A DNA stretch of 64,000 nt from CAYHVK01 sp964360255 (GCA_964360255.1 CAYHVK010000009.1:92847-156846); one strand, 5' to 3'; positions 1 to 8,813 are shown, numbered from the stretch's first letter. Made by a program: numbers and translations. Notes: generated by a model from the sequence alone, not told the origin.

Positions 1-2
1 CG

Positions 3-3000
3 CGTATTTTAAAAGTTTCATTTAATGACGGTAGTTTTATGGGTTGGGAGGACGCTCCTGATCAAGCGATCAATTATGCTCCGAAAGCGTTAGATAGCTA
101 TAGCGTGGGCGGATACCCAGCAAGTTCGGTGATGCGTTTTGCCGAATCAAGTGGAGCGTTGGTTAGCGCAGCCACTTTTGATCAAGCTGATTATGACGAA
201 CTCGTAAATTTACTTGAAGGCGATAGTACTCAGTATCTGACCAAATCTACGACCGAAGGGACGGCGTTGCCAGTTTTGACGGGCAATCCAGCCACGTTGG
301 CCGCCGGAAAAATTTGGTATGAGGCCGGCGAAATTAAATACTATGACGCCGTATCAAGCACTGTGAAAACAATCGGATCGGGGAGCGTTTCTTCAAGCGG
401 TAACAATGTAACGAGTGGAATGCTTGTCGGTACGACGACAAATTATGATCTTAGGTTGATTACTAATAACTCGACTCGCATGACAATTGATACCGCTGGT
501 AAGATCGGTATCGGAACCACGGCGCCAACTTCGCAATTGCATACCGTTACGACAATGACACCGGTATCGGGCAGTTCACACGGTCATCATTTCGCGACCA
601 CTTATAATCCGGCCAGTGCTCCGGCGGTTACAACTTATGCCAATGGTATCTACTCAGGTTTAGTAACGGCCGGTGCACAAGATTTGACAGGGGCTTCGCT
701 TACGGCAGTCCGTAGTGAAGCAACGCACTCAACGAGCAGTAATATTTCTGTGGTGAGTGGCGTGAATGCTAAAGCTAACAACAACAATACCGGAACGGTC
801 GCGCAGGCAAATGGTGCAGCGGGTTCCGTCAATAATCTCGTGGGCGGCACAATTACGAATGCCTATGGTATCAACGGTGCCATCACGAACGCCGGATCAG
901 GAAATATCACATCCGGCATAGCGAACTATGCGAATGTAAGTAATACCGGCACAGGCACAATCAGTTCGGGCTATGGTTTTTACGCTTCTCCACCAGCCAA
1001 TTCAGGTGGTGGTGATCTCACAAGTTACTACGGTTTGTATATTGCGACGCCAACGGCTGCGACCAATAATTACGGTGTCTACTCTCAAGGTGGAACGAAC
1101 TATTTCGGTGGCAACGTAGGTCTTGGCACTACGGCGCCAGGCTCAAAACTGACTGTTGCTGGAGGCACTCCAGAGGCGACTGTCGTAGCAACTGGCGATA
1201 ACAGCGTCACTCTTTTTGGAGCTGGTAATACTTACTTTCAAGGACGTGATGTCACAAACAATATCGAATTTATTATGGGAACCAGCACCGGACTTGAAGC
1301 CTTCGCTGGCAGTATGAGCGCACATGATTTTTCTTTACGGACTGGTAATACGACTCGTGTAATGATCAAAAACAGCGGCAACGTCGGTATCGGTACGACA
1401 GCACCAACAGCTCCGTTTCACGTTGCTGGAGGTGGATCACCAGGAAAGCTTATGGTGCTCGGCGACGGCGCTAACTTGAACGGCTACATTGATATGATGG
1501 TCGCTCGCGGTTTTGTCGGGTACTCCGGCAGCACCGGAAACACCGTTCTTCAAGGTGGCGGTGGTAAAGGTATTCTTCTCAATGTGAATAATGCCACTTT
1601 TGGTTCAGGCACGGCAATGGCGATTGACAGTACTGGCAAGGTCGGCGTCGGCACAACAGCTCCGGGTGTAATTTTGGATATCGCCGGACAATCCACTCTC
1701 GTTCGCGGGACCGGAACTACGCCAGGTGAAATTCGTTTAGGGCCAGGGCCGACAACCGGATCAAACTATGTCGGTTTTAAAGGACCGAGTGCAAACCCAG
1801 GTGCTAGCGTTCTTTGGCAACTGCCGAGTGCTGACGGAACAAACGGTCAGCTTCTGACGACAAACGGCTCGGGTGTGCTTTCTTGGTCTTCGGTGGCGGG
1901 TGCCGGTTCTTCGCAGGCTTCATCAACAAATTTTATTTTTAATACCAACTCCGACAACTCTGGCTCGGATGGTGGAGTGAGCTTTCAGAATAACGGTGCG
2001 GATTTGATGACGGTTTCAGATACAGGCGATACCACAATCACCAGTGCCGGAAGCTCAGCTTTTAGCATTGGCCCAAATGGTGCGACGAATCCGACTTTAA
2101 ATATTGATGCTAGCACCGTGAGTGCAGTGACCGGCTTAAATATTACCAGCGGTGCAGCCGGTAGCGGAGTCACAGTTCAAGCCACTTCTACGGGCGCTAA
2201 TGAAAGTCTGGTGATTCGCTCTAAAGGAACGGGGGCTTTAACTTTAGGCACAAACACCTCTGGGGGCTCTGGCATTATATTACAAAATGCCACCAGCAAC
2301 CGATTAACAGTGGGTGCAGCAACATACAATTTTACTCCTGGGCCAGCCGGTGCCACCGCCGCGCGATTCAGTTACACAGGAGCCACCGACAGCAGCATGA
2401 CGGCCGGTACAGAAGCCAATAACGTTTATTTTAACCTTGGTCAGACGCGTACGCATAATGCGGGGGCCATTACTTTACAGCGCGATTTTAGAATCGTTGG
2501 GGCCACTCATGCTTTTGGCGGAGCCAGCACGGTCAGCGATGCGGCCACTTTTGCGGTAGATGGTCCGCCGAGTGGCGGAGCTAACGCTACTCTCACCCGG
2601 TCCAGCGCAATTTATGTTCCCACATCAACTGTCGCCAATACGACAAGTTCATACGGCCTCAATGTTACGGCGGCCAGTGGCGCGACAAATAACTACGCTG
2701 CAGTTTTTATGGGCGGCAACGTCGGTGTCGGCACGACAGGCCCGACCACCCAACTACAAGTAGCTGGCGTAATTTCTCCGTCTGCTGATAACACTCATGA
2801 CCTCGGAACTGCGGCTCTTAGATTTAAAGACATCTATGCAGCTAATAACGTGATTCAAACTTCAGATGCTCGCCTCAAGACAGAGGTCAAAGACTCTGAT
2901 CTCGGGCTCGATTTCATCAACAATCTTCGTCCTGTTTCTTATTACTGGAAAGAAGGCGATTCGAAATTACATTATGGTGTAATTGCTCAGGAAACCGAGA

Positions 3001-3296
3001 AAGCTCTCGGCGAAGCCAAGAAACTTTCTGGTCGAGAAAATGAAGTCGATAACGTGATTGTAACTCACGACACTAAAACTGACCGCTACGGTGTTCGTTA
3101 CACCGAACTTATTGCACCAATGATTAAAGCGATCCAAGAGCTTTACAGTGAAATTTTCGGCATCAAGGACGACATTGATGACGTGAGGACTAAAACAGCG
3201 AGTCTCGAAGCTGAAAATCAAAAACTGAAACAAGAAAATGCAGCCATCAAAGCGTATCTCTGCGCGAAAGATAAAAACGCGTCCATTTGTAATTAA
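3..3296 (+). CDS. Fibre/adhesin with S74 intramolecular chaperone tail (5' partial)
   Basis: The reading frame is open to the left window edge, so the true start lies upstream; the first visible ATG is at 39. The visible part is rich in Gly, Ala, Thr, Ser and Asn. It carries five copies of a G-[NK]-[VI]-G-[VIL]-G-T-T-x-P motif followed by a short beta-type segment, as in phage tail-fibre shafts. The end matches the peptidase S74/endosialidase chaperone domain: an S-D-A-R-L-K motif (Ser about residue 942 counted from 39, Lys five later), then helices and a C-terminal coiled coil. In this family the domain drives trimer folding and cuts itself off. Bdellovibrio has many such mosaic trimeric fibres thought to bind prey; a role here in surface adhesion is inference. 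No other phage gene is nearby. Confidence 0.8.
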   Translation, partial: RILKVSFNDGSFMGWEDAPDQAINYAPKALDSYSVGGYPASSVMRFAESSGALVSAATFDQADYDELVNLLEGDSTQYLTKSTTEGTALPVLTGNPATLAAGKIWYEAGEIKYYDAVSSTVKTIGSGSVSSSGNNVTSGMLVGTTTNYDLRLITNNSTRMTIDTAGKIGIGTTAPTSQLHTVTTMTPVSGSSHGHHFATTYNPASAPAVTTYANGIYSGLVTAGAQDLTGASLTAVRSEATHSTSSNISVVSGVNAKANNNNTGTVAQANGAAGSVNNLVGGTITNAYGINGAITNAGSGNITSGIANYANVSNTGTGTISSGYGFYASPPANSGGGDLTSYYGLYIATPTAATNNYGVYSQGGTNYFGGNVGLGTTAPGSKLTVAGGTPEATVVATGDNSVTLFGAGNTYFQGRDVTNNIEFIMGTSTGLEAFAGSMSAHDFSLRTGNTTRVMIKNSGNVGIGTTAPTAPFHVAGGGSPGKLMVLGDGANLNGYIDMMVARGFVGYSGSTGNTVLQGGGGKGILLNVNNATFGSGTAMAIDSTGKVGVGTTAPGVILDIAGQSTLVRGTGTTPGEIRLGPGPTTGSNYVGFKGPSANPGASVLWQLPSADGTNGQLLTTNGSGVLSWSSVAGAGSSQASSTNFIFNTNSDNSGSDGGVSFQNNGADLMTVSDTGDTTITSAGSSAFSIGPNGATNPTLNIDASTVSAVTGLNITSGAAGSGVTVQATSTGANESLVIRSKGTGALTLGTNTSGGSGIILQNATSNRLTVGAATYNFTPGPAGATAARFSYTGATDSSMTAGTEANNVYFNLGQTRTHNAGAITLQRDFRIVGATHAFGGASTVSDAATFAVDGPPSGGANATLTRSSAIYVPTSTVANTTSSYGLNVTAASGATNNYAAVFMGGNVGVGTTGPTTQLQVAGVISPSADNTHDLGTAALRFKDIYAANNVIQTSDARLKTEVKDSDLGLDFINNLRPVSYYWKEGDSKLHYGVIAQETEKALGEAKKLSGRENEVDNVIVTHDTKTDRYGVRYTELIAPMIKAIQELYSEIFGIKDDIDDVRTKTASLEAENQKLKQENAAIKAYLCAKDKNASICN

Positions 3297-3336
3297 GGTT
3301 CTGTTATGATGAAATTCAATCATCACTGAACCTTAA
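3293..3336 (+). repeat. Hairpin overlapping the fibre gene stop codon
   Basis: Nine-base perfect arms (TTAAGGTTC at 3293-3301 and GAACCTTAA at 3328-3336) enclose a second six-base stem (TGATGA/TCATCA) with a seven-base loop. The left arm contains the fibre gene stop codon. The right arm ends just before the AAGGA ribosome-binding site of the next gene. There is no T-run, so a factor-independent terminator is unlikely. It may stabilise the mRNA end or affect translation of the downstream gene. Confidence 0.5.
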
Positions 3337-3346
3337 GGACACAAAA

Positions 3347-3790
3347 ATGACACGATATTCTTTTCTGCTTATTTTTCTCTTACCGTTAGGCACTTTTGCC
3401 AATGAGCTGACCTTTAAGGTTGTTGATTTGGCTACGAAGCAAAATGTGGCAGTGCTAAAAGAGTCTAAGCAGAAAGTGACATACGAACGTCTTGGACAAA
3501 AGTGTTCTCTTAAAATTGAATCTATTAAAAAGCATGGACTTAGTTACAGAACGGTTAAGGTTCAAGAAGAATGCCGTTCTGAAAATGGCGTCACCCGCAA
3601 TAGAAGTAGTTGTGAAGACAGCGCTCTCGATGAGAAGCCGCTTAAGAAGCTGATCTCAGATAAAGAAGCGAATCTAACTGAAACCACAAGGCCGAAATGG
3701 AATGATCTTGGCTGCCAATCTTTAGGGATCAGTACGACCACCATTAATGGTCAGAAGAGCAGCGCCGAGACTTTTTGTTGTCGGGAGTAG
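3347..3790 (+). CDS. Small secreted protein of unknown function
   Basis: I do not recognise this 147-residue protein. It starts with a clear signal peptide (Thr-Arg, then a Phe/Leu-rich core ending at G-T-F-A, cleavage near residue 18). The mature part is charged and has six cysteines, two of them adjacent near the C-terminus, which suggests disulfides in the periplasm or outside. A good AAGGA ribosome-binding site precedes the ATG. It lies 50 bases after the fibre gene on the same strand and could be co-transcribed with it, but nothing in the sequence links the two functions. It converges on the SDR gene with a 27-base gap. Confidence 0.7.
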   Translation: MTRYSFLLIFLLPLGTFANELTFKVVDLATKQNVAVLKESKQKVTYERLGQKCSLKIESIKKHGLSYRTVKVQEECRSENGVTRNRSSCEDSALDEKPLKKLISDKEANLTETTRPKWNDLGCQSLGISTTTINGQKSSAETFCCRE

Positions 3791-3817
3791 CCTCATAGTT
3801 TCACACTGGCTTCGAGT

Positions 3818-5194
3818 TTATTGATACTTCGAGATGTGCTGAGCAAAAGAATGCATCGTCCACTTATGCATGACCGCTTGGGTGAATCGATAAATATACC
3901 ACGGGAGCATCGGCACAAATTCGTTGATTGAGACAAGCGTGAATTTTTTGTCAGCAACCTGACGAAACTCAAGCCAACCGCAATCAGAGCGTTTCGAGAG
4001 TAATCCTCCCACAATGTGAAACTTAGCTCTCTCGATATCAGAACTGTCGAAAATAGGTTTCAAAATCAATAGCGGCAGAAAAAGACCGGCTAATTTGAAT
4101 GTGACCAATCCACACTCTGTATTCGATTCAACTTTAATCAAGCCCAACATGGCTTTAGGGAGCCAGTTTTCATACTCGCGCGCGAGCTCATTACAATTAA
4201 TGGAGAGGTCAGAAGGCAGTCGCTGTATTGATCGCACCGTATTAGGATGAATGAGTTTTATTTTCTCTCTCTTGGTTGATCGCGCGGGAAGCTTTAGAAT
4301 CTTCTCTAACATTCCCGCAAAGGTACGGTTTTCAATCAGGGGTGAGATCAATTCGTCAGGAGGATCTTGGGGTAATTCGCAAAGTAAACTGTCAATTAAA
4401 GGGGAGACCAGAGCATAGTTGGCATCACCAAAAATCGAAACCCACAGCTTTGAAAATCGGGTTGAATGAACGGGCACACGAAACAAAACCGGCTTTTTTT
4501 GCAGGGCTTGGCAGGTGGTGCGAATGAGAGTTTCGTAGTTGAGACTTTCGCCGTTCACCACATCTATAGTTTTATTGAAAAAGTTCTTGTTCATGACCGC
4601 CGCATTGAGTACGCGCACAAGATCATCGATATAGATAACTTGAGTTTTGAATTGCGTCCATTTAGGGAGAATCATCCCCGGAAGATTTGTCACCAAATTG
4701 CGGAGCATCTCGAAAGAAGAGCCTCCTTCTCCGGCCACCATTCCGGCACGAAGAATCGTATACGGAATTCCCGAAGCTTTGAATACCTCTTCAACTTCTT
4801 GCCGACTAGCTAGATGTTTGCTGATATTTTTGGTCGGCATTAAGCCTCCCAGATAAATGATTTGTTTCACGCCGTTTTTTACACAGGCACTAGCAAAGTT
4901 ATCCGCGATCAATAGATCTGCATCAGCAAAATTACCTTGAAAAAGACGGGTCGACGGAAGCATGGAGTGCACGAGATAAATTGCAATGTCTGTATTCTTT
5001 AACGCATCGGTTGAGCTTTGAAGCGAAAAAAGATCTGCCTGTTGCCAGGAGATCTGCTCTAGTGGTGCACGCGCTTGGCCTCGTGATAGAGCTTTAATTT
5101 GCCAATGTGTGGGAGCGTTAGCCAGCAATTGCTGGCCGACGAAGCCGCTGGCCCCAGTGATTGTGACTCTTAGGTTTTCGTTTGAATGACTCAC
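3818..5194 (-). CDS. NAD(P)-binding SDR-type epimerase with C-terminal DUF2867-like domain
   Basis: The 458-residue product begins with a Rossmann fold of the atypical/extended SDR type: T-G-A-S-G-F-V-G at residues 13-20, the Y-L-G-G-L segment, and an R-A-G-M-V-A-G-E-G motif typical of NmrA-like NAD(P)H-binding proteins. The last ~150 residues resemble DUF2867, which often follows such a fold. The substrate is unknown. The start is GTG; the next codons match the family N-terminus. A sigma70-like promoter lies so close (TTGATA-17-TAATAA) that the leader would be only about ten bases, so initiation may be nearly leaderless. It is transcribed away from the BLUF gene. Confidence 0.8.
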   Translation of the reverse strand: MSHSNENLRVTITGASGFVGQQLLANAPTHWQIKALSRGQARAPLEQISWQQADLFSLQSSTDALKNTDIAIYLVHSMLPSTRLFQGNFADADLLIADNFASACVKNGVKQIIYLGGLMPTKNISKHLASRQEVEEVFKASGIPYTILRAGMVAGEGGSSFEMLRNLVTNLPGMILPKWTQFKTQVIYIDDLVRVLNAAVMNKNFFNKTIDVVNGESLNYETLIRTTCQALQKKPVLFRVPVHSTRFSKLWVSIFGDANYALVSPLIDSLLCELPQDPPDELISPLIENRTFAGMLEKILKLPARSTKREKIKLIHPNTVRSIQRLPSDLSINCNELAREYENWLPKAMLGLIKVESNTECGLVTFKLAGLFLPLLILKPIFDSSDIERAKFHIVGGLLSKRSDCGWLEFRQVADKKFTLVSINEFVPMLPWYIYRFTQAVMHKWTMHSFAQHISKYQ

Positions 5195-5210
5195 AACTGA
5201 TTTTGTTTAT

Positions 5211-5239
5211 TTATTATGACCATACAAAAATCGTATCAA
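5211..5239 (-). promoter_or_regulatory. Predicted sigma70 promoter of the SDR gene
   Basis: Read on the minus strand, TTGATA (5239-5234) and TAATAA (5216-5211) are separated by exactly 17 bases. The expected transcription start is near 5204, about ten bases before the GTG start codon. Confidence 0.6.
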
Positions 5240-5356
5240 GCCTGCACGATCTTGTCTTTCAGAAAGACGGAGAACTTTGTTTCTCAAAAAATAGCAGGCC
5301 GCGGCATTCAAAAAACAACAGGATACGCACGCCTATCGTCTTGCTAGGGTTTTCAC

Positions 5357-5782
5357 ATGGAGCAAAAAAAGTTTTTTCATGTCTACTCAAGTAAGGCCGT
5401 GAAGATTTTCAAGGCGGATGAGCTTACAGCTCTTCTCAAAAAATCTCAGACTAATAATGCGAAGGTTGGGCTGACCGGTTTACTCATTCATAAAGATGGG
5501 CAGTTTATGCAGTTAATTGAAGGGCCTGAAGAAGCTGTTCGCGCGACATTAAAAAAGATTGCAGTAGATCCCCGACATAAAGACATGGTCACTTTACTTG
5601 AGGGAACATCAGACGAGCGGCAATTTTCAGAATGGTCTATGGGATTTCGCGATCTCGATTCGCCCGAAGTTCGATCACTTCCTGGGTTCAGTGATTTTCT
5701 AAACACATCACTTGACGGTACAGAGTTTAAAACAAGCCCCACGCGTGCTCAGCGTCTCTTGCTGATGCTAAAGAAGTCTTAG
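5357..5782 (+). CDS. BLUF-domain blue-light photoreceptor
   Basis: The 141-residue protein is a stand-alone BLUF domain (blue-light sensing using FAD). The residues that define the photocycle are present: Tyr10 (V-Y-S-S), Asn34 (N-N-A-K-V-G), Gln52 (F-M-Q-L-I-E-G) and the Trp93/Met95 pair in the W-S-M-G-F-R-D-L segment. The short C-terminal tail after the domain has no effector, so it probably acts by contact with a partner protein, as other short BLUF proteins do. It is a single gene, divergent from the SDR gene and followed by an oppositely oriented tRNA. A carotenoid oxygenase lies 0.6 kb further on, but a functional link is only a guess. Confidence 0.92.
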   Translation: MEQKKFFHVYSSKAVKIFKADELTALLKKSQTNNAKVGLTGLLIHKDGQFMQLIEGPEEAVRATLKKIAVDPRHKDMVTLLEGTSDERQFSEWSMGFRDLDSPEVRSLPGFSDFLNTSLDGTEFKTSPTRAQRLLLMLKKS

Positions 5783-5787
5783 GAGAG

Positions 5788-5864
5788 TGGTAGGGGCTGA
5801 AGGACTCGAACCTTCGGTCCTCCGGTTATGAGCCGGATGCTTTAACCAACTAAGCTAAGCCCCC
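5788..5864 (-). tRNA. tRNA with CAU anticodon (elongator Met or Ile2)
   Basis: A full 77-base cloverleaf is read on the minus strand. The acceptor stem is GGGGGCT/AGCCCCT, with a G1-U72 wobble. The D stem is GCTT/AAGC, the anticodon stem is TCCGG/CCGGA with loop CTCATAA, and the T arm is GAAGG-TTCGAGT-CCTTC. A73 is the discriminator and CCA is encoded. The anticodon CAT fits elongator methionine, or isoleucine-2 if C34 is modified to lysidine; the two cannot be told apart safely by eye. It is not the initiator: positions 1 and 72 pair and the anticodon stem lacks three stacked G-C pairs in the initiator pattern. Confidence 0.93.
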
Positions 5865-5895
5865 ATACGGATTCATATAGAACATAATCTAAATT

Positions 5896-5922
5896 GGGGC
5901 TCTAATACAAGCTATTAGCCCC
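5896..5922. repeat. Imperfect hairpin upstream of the tRNA gene
   Basis: GGGGCT...AGCCCC arms continue into AATA/TATT with a two-base bulge and a five-base loop. It sits between the tRNA (minus) and the DUF1904 gene (plus). There is no T-run on either side. Its role is unknown. Confidence 0.35.
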
Positions 5923-5954
5923 CTGGTCATGTGTAAGAAATCTAGCTATGAAGG

Positions 5955-5984
5955 TTGCTGACATTTAATAGCTGAAGTTACTAT
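5955..5984 (+). promoter_or_regulatory. Predicted promoter of the DUF1904 gene
   Basis: TTGCTG (5955-5960) and TACTAT (5979-5984) are 18 bases apart. The predicted transcription start near 5991 leaves a 30-base leader with an AGGAG ribosome-binding site before the ATG at 6023. The same TTGCTG-18 arrangement is seen before rnpB. Confidence 0.5.
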
Positions 5985-6022
5985 ATCTTTCGCTAATAAT
6001 TCTCTCGATCAGGAGCCCCCTC

Positions 6023-6352
6023 ATGCCACATATTCGTATTCGAGCCATGTCAGATTCGGCAGTAAAAAGCCTTAGTAGCACCTTGCCGGTTGAGCTCACT
6101 AAAATTTTGCAGATTCCTGAAGATAGTTTCACGGTTGAGAAGATTGCGACCACATTTTATTATATGGGAAACGTTGTCGAAGGCGACCCAATGCTTGAAG
6201 TTTTATGGTTCGATCGCGGCGCCGAACTACAGAATATTTGCGGCCAGAAAATAACTGAGCTCGCGAAGGCTCATACCAAATCAGAGTTTGTTGCCGTCGT
6301 TTTCACAGCGCTGCCTAAAAGCCACTACTACGAAAACGGTAAGCATTTCTAA
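6023..6352 (+). CDS. DUF1904 family protein
   Basis: The 109-residue protein matches the DUF1904 family: it starts M-P-H-I-R-I-R, has the central E-V-L-W-F-D-R-G segment and ends with the family's Y-Y-E-N-G-K-H-F signature. The N-terminal proline after Met and the small alpha/beta layout resemble the tautomerase superfamily, but no reaction is known to me. Its TAA stop shares the tetranucleotide CTAA with the TAG stop of the convergent carotenoid oxygenase gene. Confidence 0.85.
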   Translation: MPHIRIRAMSDSAVKSLSSTLPVELTKILQIPEDSFTVEKIATTFYYMGNVVEGDPMLEVLWFDRGAELQNICGQKITELAKAHTKSEFVAVVFTALPKSHYYENGKHF

Positions 6353-7917
6353 TCGGCCCAAAAACCGTGGAATCCAAGAGGTAAGTGGTGATTTAATAAT
6401 ACCTCTGCAATCGGGCCCGCCGCCAAGTTTTGACCGTCGAAAATCGTCAATCGACTCTTGCGATCAGCACGGGAATAAACTTCGCTTAAAATATATCCGC
6501 GTTTGGCATCTGTCTTACTGCGAGCATAAATCGGCTCTGTCACAAATTGACCAGGGCCAAAATCGTAACGGTCGAGGGTTTTGTTTTGATAATCAAGTCG
6601 GATCAGTTGTGAATCAAGGCCTTCTTGGCCAGCAACAAAGTAAGCGCTGGCTGTTGATAAACCTGTGCGTTTCGAATCAATCGTCGGCATTTCAACTCCG
6701 TGCAATTTGAAATGATCAGCACCGTAAGAAGCCTTGTTGGCCACGTAATCAATCAGTACGCGACTCATCACGGTTGGGCGCAGTGATTTATCCACTTTTA
6801 AATCACCCATCATAATTTTGCACATCGGAGATTTGCCAGAAACCGGAGACATCCAATTCTTTGAAGCAATAAAATCGAAAACGATTTTACCGGCGCCATC
6901 TTCAAAAGCATTCACCGAGTGCCACGAATCTAAAGCGGCAGGAAGATTGTAAGCACGCGGTAGGCGGCCATTGCGCGGAATGACTAAAACTTGTGCCTGT
7001 TCTGAGCGATTAAATTCAATAGCATCACCAACAGTGGCTTGCCCGGCCATCGCCTTCATAAGGCCCCACTTATTTAAATAAGCCGGTGGCAAGAGTATGA
7101 CGTAATAATTTTTCGTTACATGCCAATCGTGAAAGTTACGAGAGACTTTTACCGATTGAGATTCGCCCATCAGCATAAAATTCTCATCGTAAGTTACAAA
7201 TTGGAGTTTTGAAGTCACCGGACTGAATTTAGCTAAATGTAAAAGCTTCGAGCCGAAATGAGTGATGCGGGTATGGGCCTTGTAAGTATGAGTGCCAAAC
7301 GGTGAGGGATTGCTGAGGGTCTGAAGAGTGATCGGATCAATTTCAACGACCGGCTGAATTTCATCAGTGGCAAACAAGCGCTTGCCAAAGATAAATGCCG
7401 TTACGCTCGCTTGATTTTTTATTTTCGCCAGTGAATTTGTTAACAGACCTGTTTCGGGCACTAACATTCCGAAAGAAGGGTAAAGATATTTTCCGGCTTT
7501 GGTTTCGTCGCGGAATTTTTCAGTTTGAATGTGCTTATTTGAAAAAGTGACCTGACCATTTTTAAATTCAAATTTTCTCATCATGCCGTCTGCATCGATG
7601 ATCATGCGACGGCGCATTCCGCCACGCTCGAAAATTCCGGGGCCTGTGCGAAAGAGAGAGCCACTTAAATCTTGTGGTAATTCTCCGCGAATGGCGCAGA
7701 CATATTGGTTTTCTGATTTCAGGCTCGAAACTAAACCATCGTAAGGGATTTCACTGGCGCCCAAACGATTCTTCCACTCACTTTCACGAATGGGGTATCG
7801 GCTTTCATTTCCTGGCGCTGTCCAATCTTTGGCTTCTGCCTGCGTTGTCGAGAACGCAGTGACGGTGCTGGCAGCTGAGAGTTTTAGAAAATTTCGGCGA
7901 TTGAGCGATGAGTTCAT
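6349..7917 (-). CDS. Tat-exported carotenoid oxygenase
   Basis: This is a member of the carotenoid cleavage oxygenase/RPE65 family: a seven-bladed propeller with a four-histidine iron site that splits carotenoids or related alkenes with O2. All four histidine motifs are visible: K-A-H-T-R, N-F-H-D-W-H-V-T, W-H-S-V-N-A-F-E and the C-terminal G-F-H-G-F-W. The N-terminus R-R-N-F-L-K followed by a hydrophobic stretch is a twin-arginine signal, so the folded enzyme should be exported. I start at the ATG at 7917 (522 residues), not 13 codons upstream, because AAAGGGG lies in front of it and it puts the Tat motif near the N-terminus. The substrate is unknown. It could make retinal, or degrade carotenoids. 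Confidence 0.88.
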   Translation of the reverse strand: MNSSLNRRNFLKLSAASTVTAFSTTQAEAKDWTAPGNESRYPIRESEWKNRLGASEIPYDGLVSSLKSENQYVCAIRGELPQDLSGSLFRTGPGIFERGGMRRRMIIDADGMMRKFEFKNGQVTFSNKHIQTEKFRDETKAGKYLYPSFGMLVPETGLLTNSLAKIKNQASVTAFIFGKRLFATDEIQPVVEIDPITLQTLSNPSPFGTHTYKAHTRITHFGSKLLHLAKFSPVTSKLQFVTYDENFMLMGESQSVKVSRNFHDWHVTKNYYVILLPPAYLNKWGLMKAMAGQATVGDAIEFNRSEQAQVLVIPRNGRLPRAYNLPAALDSWHSVNAFEDGAGKIVFDFIASKNWMSPVSGKSPMCKIMMGDLKVDKSLRPTVMSRVLIDYVANKASYGADHFKLHGVEMPTIDSKRTGLSTASAYFVAGQEGLDSQLIRLDYQNKTLDRYDFGPGQFVTEPIYARSKTDAKRGYILSEVYSRADRKSRLTIFDGQNLAAGPIAEVLLNHHLPLGFHGFWAD

Positions 7918-8018
7918 AAAGGCCCCTTTTGCAGCCTTTTTCTCGCACAGTCGCAAGGTGGGAGCACGCTTAAGGTTCGATTCGAAATATATTCATGGTT
8001 TTAAAGCTTAAATAAGGG

Positions 8019-8780
8019 CTACTTAAAGCTATAACCCAGGTTCAGTTTCAAAATATTCAGGCGCGGAAAGTAAGAGGCCCATTTCATAACGTCTTCTACG
8101 TCTTCTTTATCGTCCTGATTGGTAGTTGCATCCGTAAAGCCTTCTTCTTCTTTAGTGATGATGAGAGGCTGGTTCCATTCAATCCAATCCACGCCAACGG
8201 TCAGGTTTTTGCCCAAAGCCCAACGATTTCCTACACCCAGGCGGAAGCCCACTCCTTCAAGCTCAAGAAGATCAATATTCGAAGTATTGCCTCCGGTAGC
8301 ACGATTGAGAAGATCGCTGCCGATATGGGCTTTAAAGCGAAAGTAAGTGAGTCCGCAACTGAAGTTAAAACTATTGCCCGAGAAAATACGTTTACCGATC
8401 GAGAGTCTCTCATCCACCATGGCGCCAATATCGTCGATAAAAAATGGAGCGGCAATTTTACCGCGCATGTATTCAAGCTCCCAAACTTCATTGGGTGTAC
8501 GAAAATAGTTGGCGCTCACCCCAAACTTGTTCGGAATTAATAAATCGAGAGGTCCATAAAGAATATTCACCGCCGCTTTTGAAAGCTCACGGTCTTGATA
8601 AGATTTATTAATATTTTCAGATGTCTTTTCAATTCCAGCTTCAATTTGTTTCGACGAAGTATCTGGGAGCGTATCTGCCGCAGTGGTTTCTTTCGCTGGT
8701 GGAGCCGGCTTCTCAGCCGCCAGTGCAGCGGGAACGAGCGAAAAACTGAAAGCTAAAATAAATGCGGCAAAGTATTTCAT
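8019..8780 (-). CDS. Secreted, probably outer-membrane barrel-like protein, unknown function
   Basis: I do not recognise this 253-residue protein. A signal peptide (M-K-Y-F then a hydrophobic core, cleavage at A-L-A-A near residue 21) is followed by an Ala/Pro/Thr-rich linker. The body has strands of alternating polar and hydrophobic residues (for example S-F-N-F-S-C-G-L-T-Y-F, L-T-V-G-V-D-W-I-E-W) and ends in L-G-Y-S-F-K. This pattern fits a small outer-membrane beta-barrel, although the very last residue is Lys rather than the usual aromatic. A stretch of D/E-rich residues (near 225) would form an acidic loop. It stands alone, transcribed in the same direction as the carotenoid oxygenase. 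Confidence 0.65.
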   Translation of the reverse strand: MKYFAAFILAFSFSLVPAALAAEKPAPPAKETTAADTLPDTSSKQIEAGIEKTSENINKSYQDRELSKAAVNILYGPLDLLIPNKFGVSANYFRTPNEVWELEYMRGKIAAPFFIDDIGAMVDERLSIGKRIFSGNSFNFSCGLTYFRFKAHIGSDLLNRATGGNTSNIDLLELEGVGFRLGVGNRWALGKNLTVGVDWIEWNQPLIITKEEEGFTDATTNQDDKEDVEDVMKWASYFPRLNILKLNLGYSFK

Positions 8781-8813
8781 TGGTTTCCAATCTGTAGAGA
8801 TGAACGCTCCACC

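Noticed and set aside
3..3296. Prophage tail fibre
   Set aside because: The S74 tail occurs in phage, but no other phage gene follows. The neighbours are ordinary chromosomal genes, and bacterial fibres with the same end are known.
5788..5864. Initiator tRNA
   Set aside because: Positions 1 and 72 form a G-U pair rather than the unpaired C-A of bacterial initiators, and the anticodon stem does not fit.
6288..6710. 140-codon frame across the DUF1904/carotenoid oxygenase junction
   Set aside because: It covers parts of two well-supported genes in other frames and has no own ribosome-binding site.
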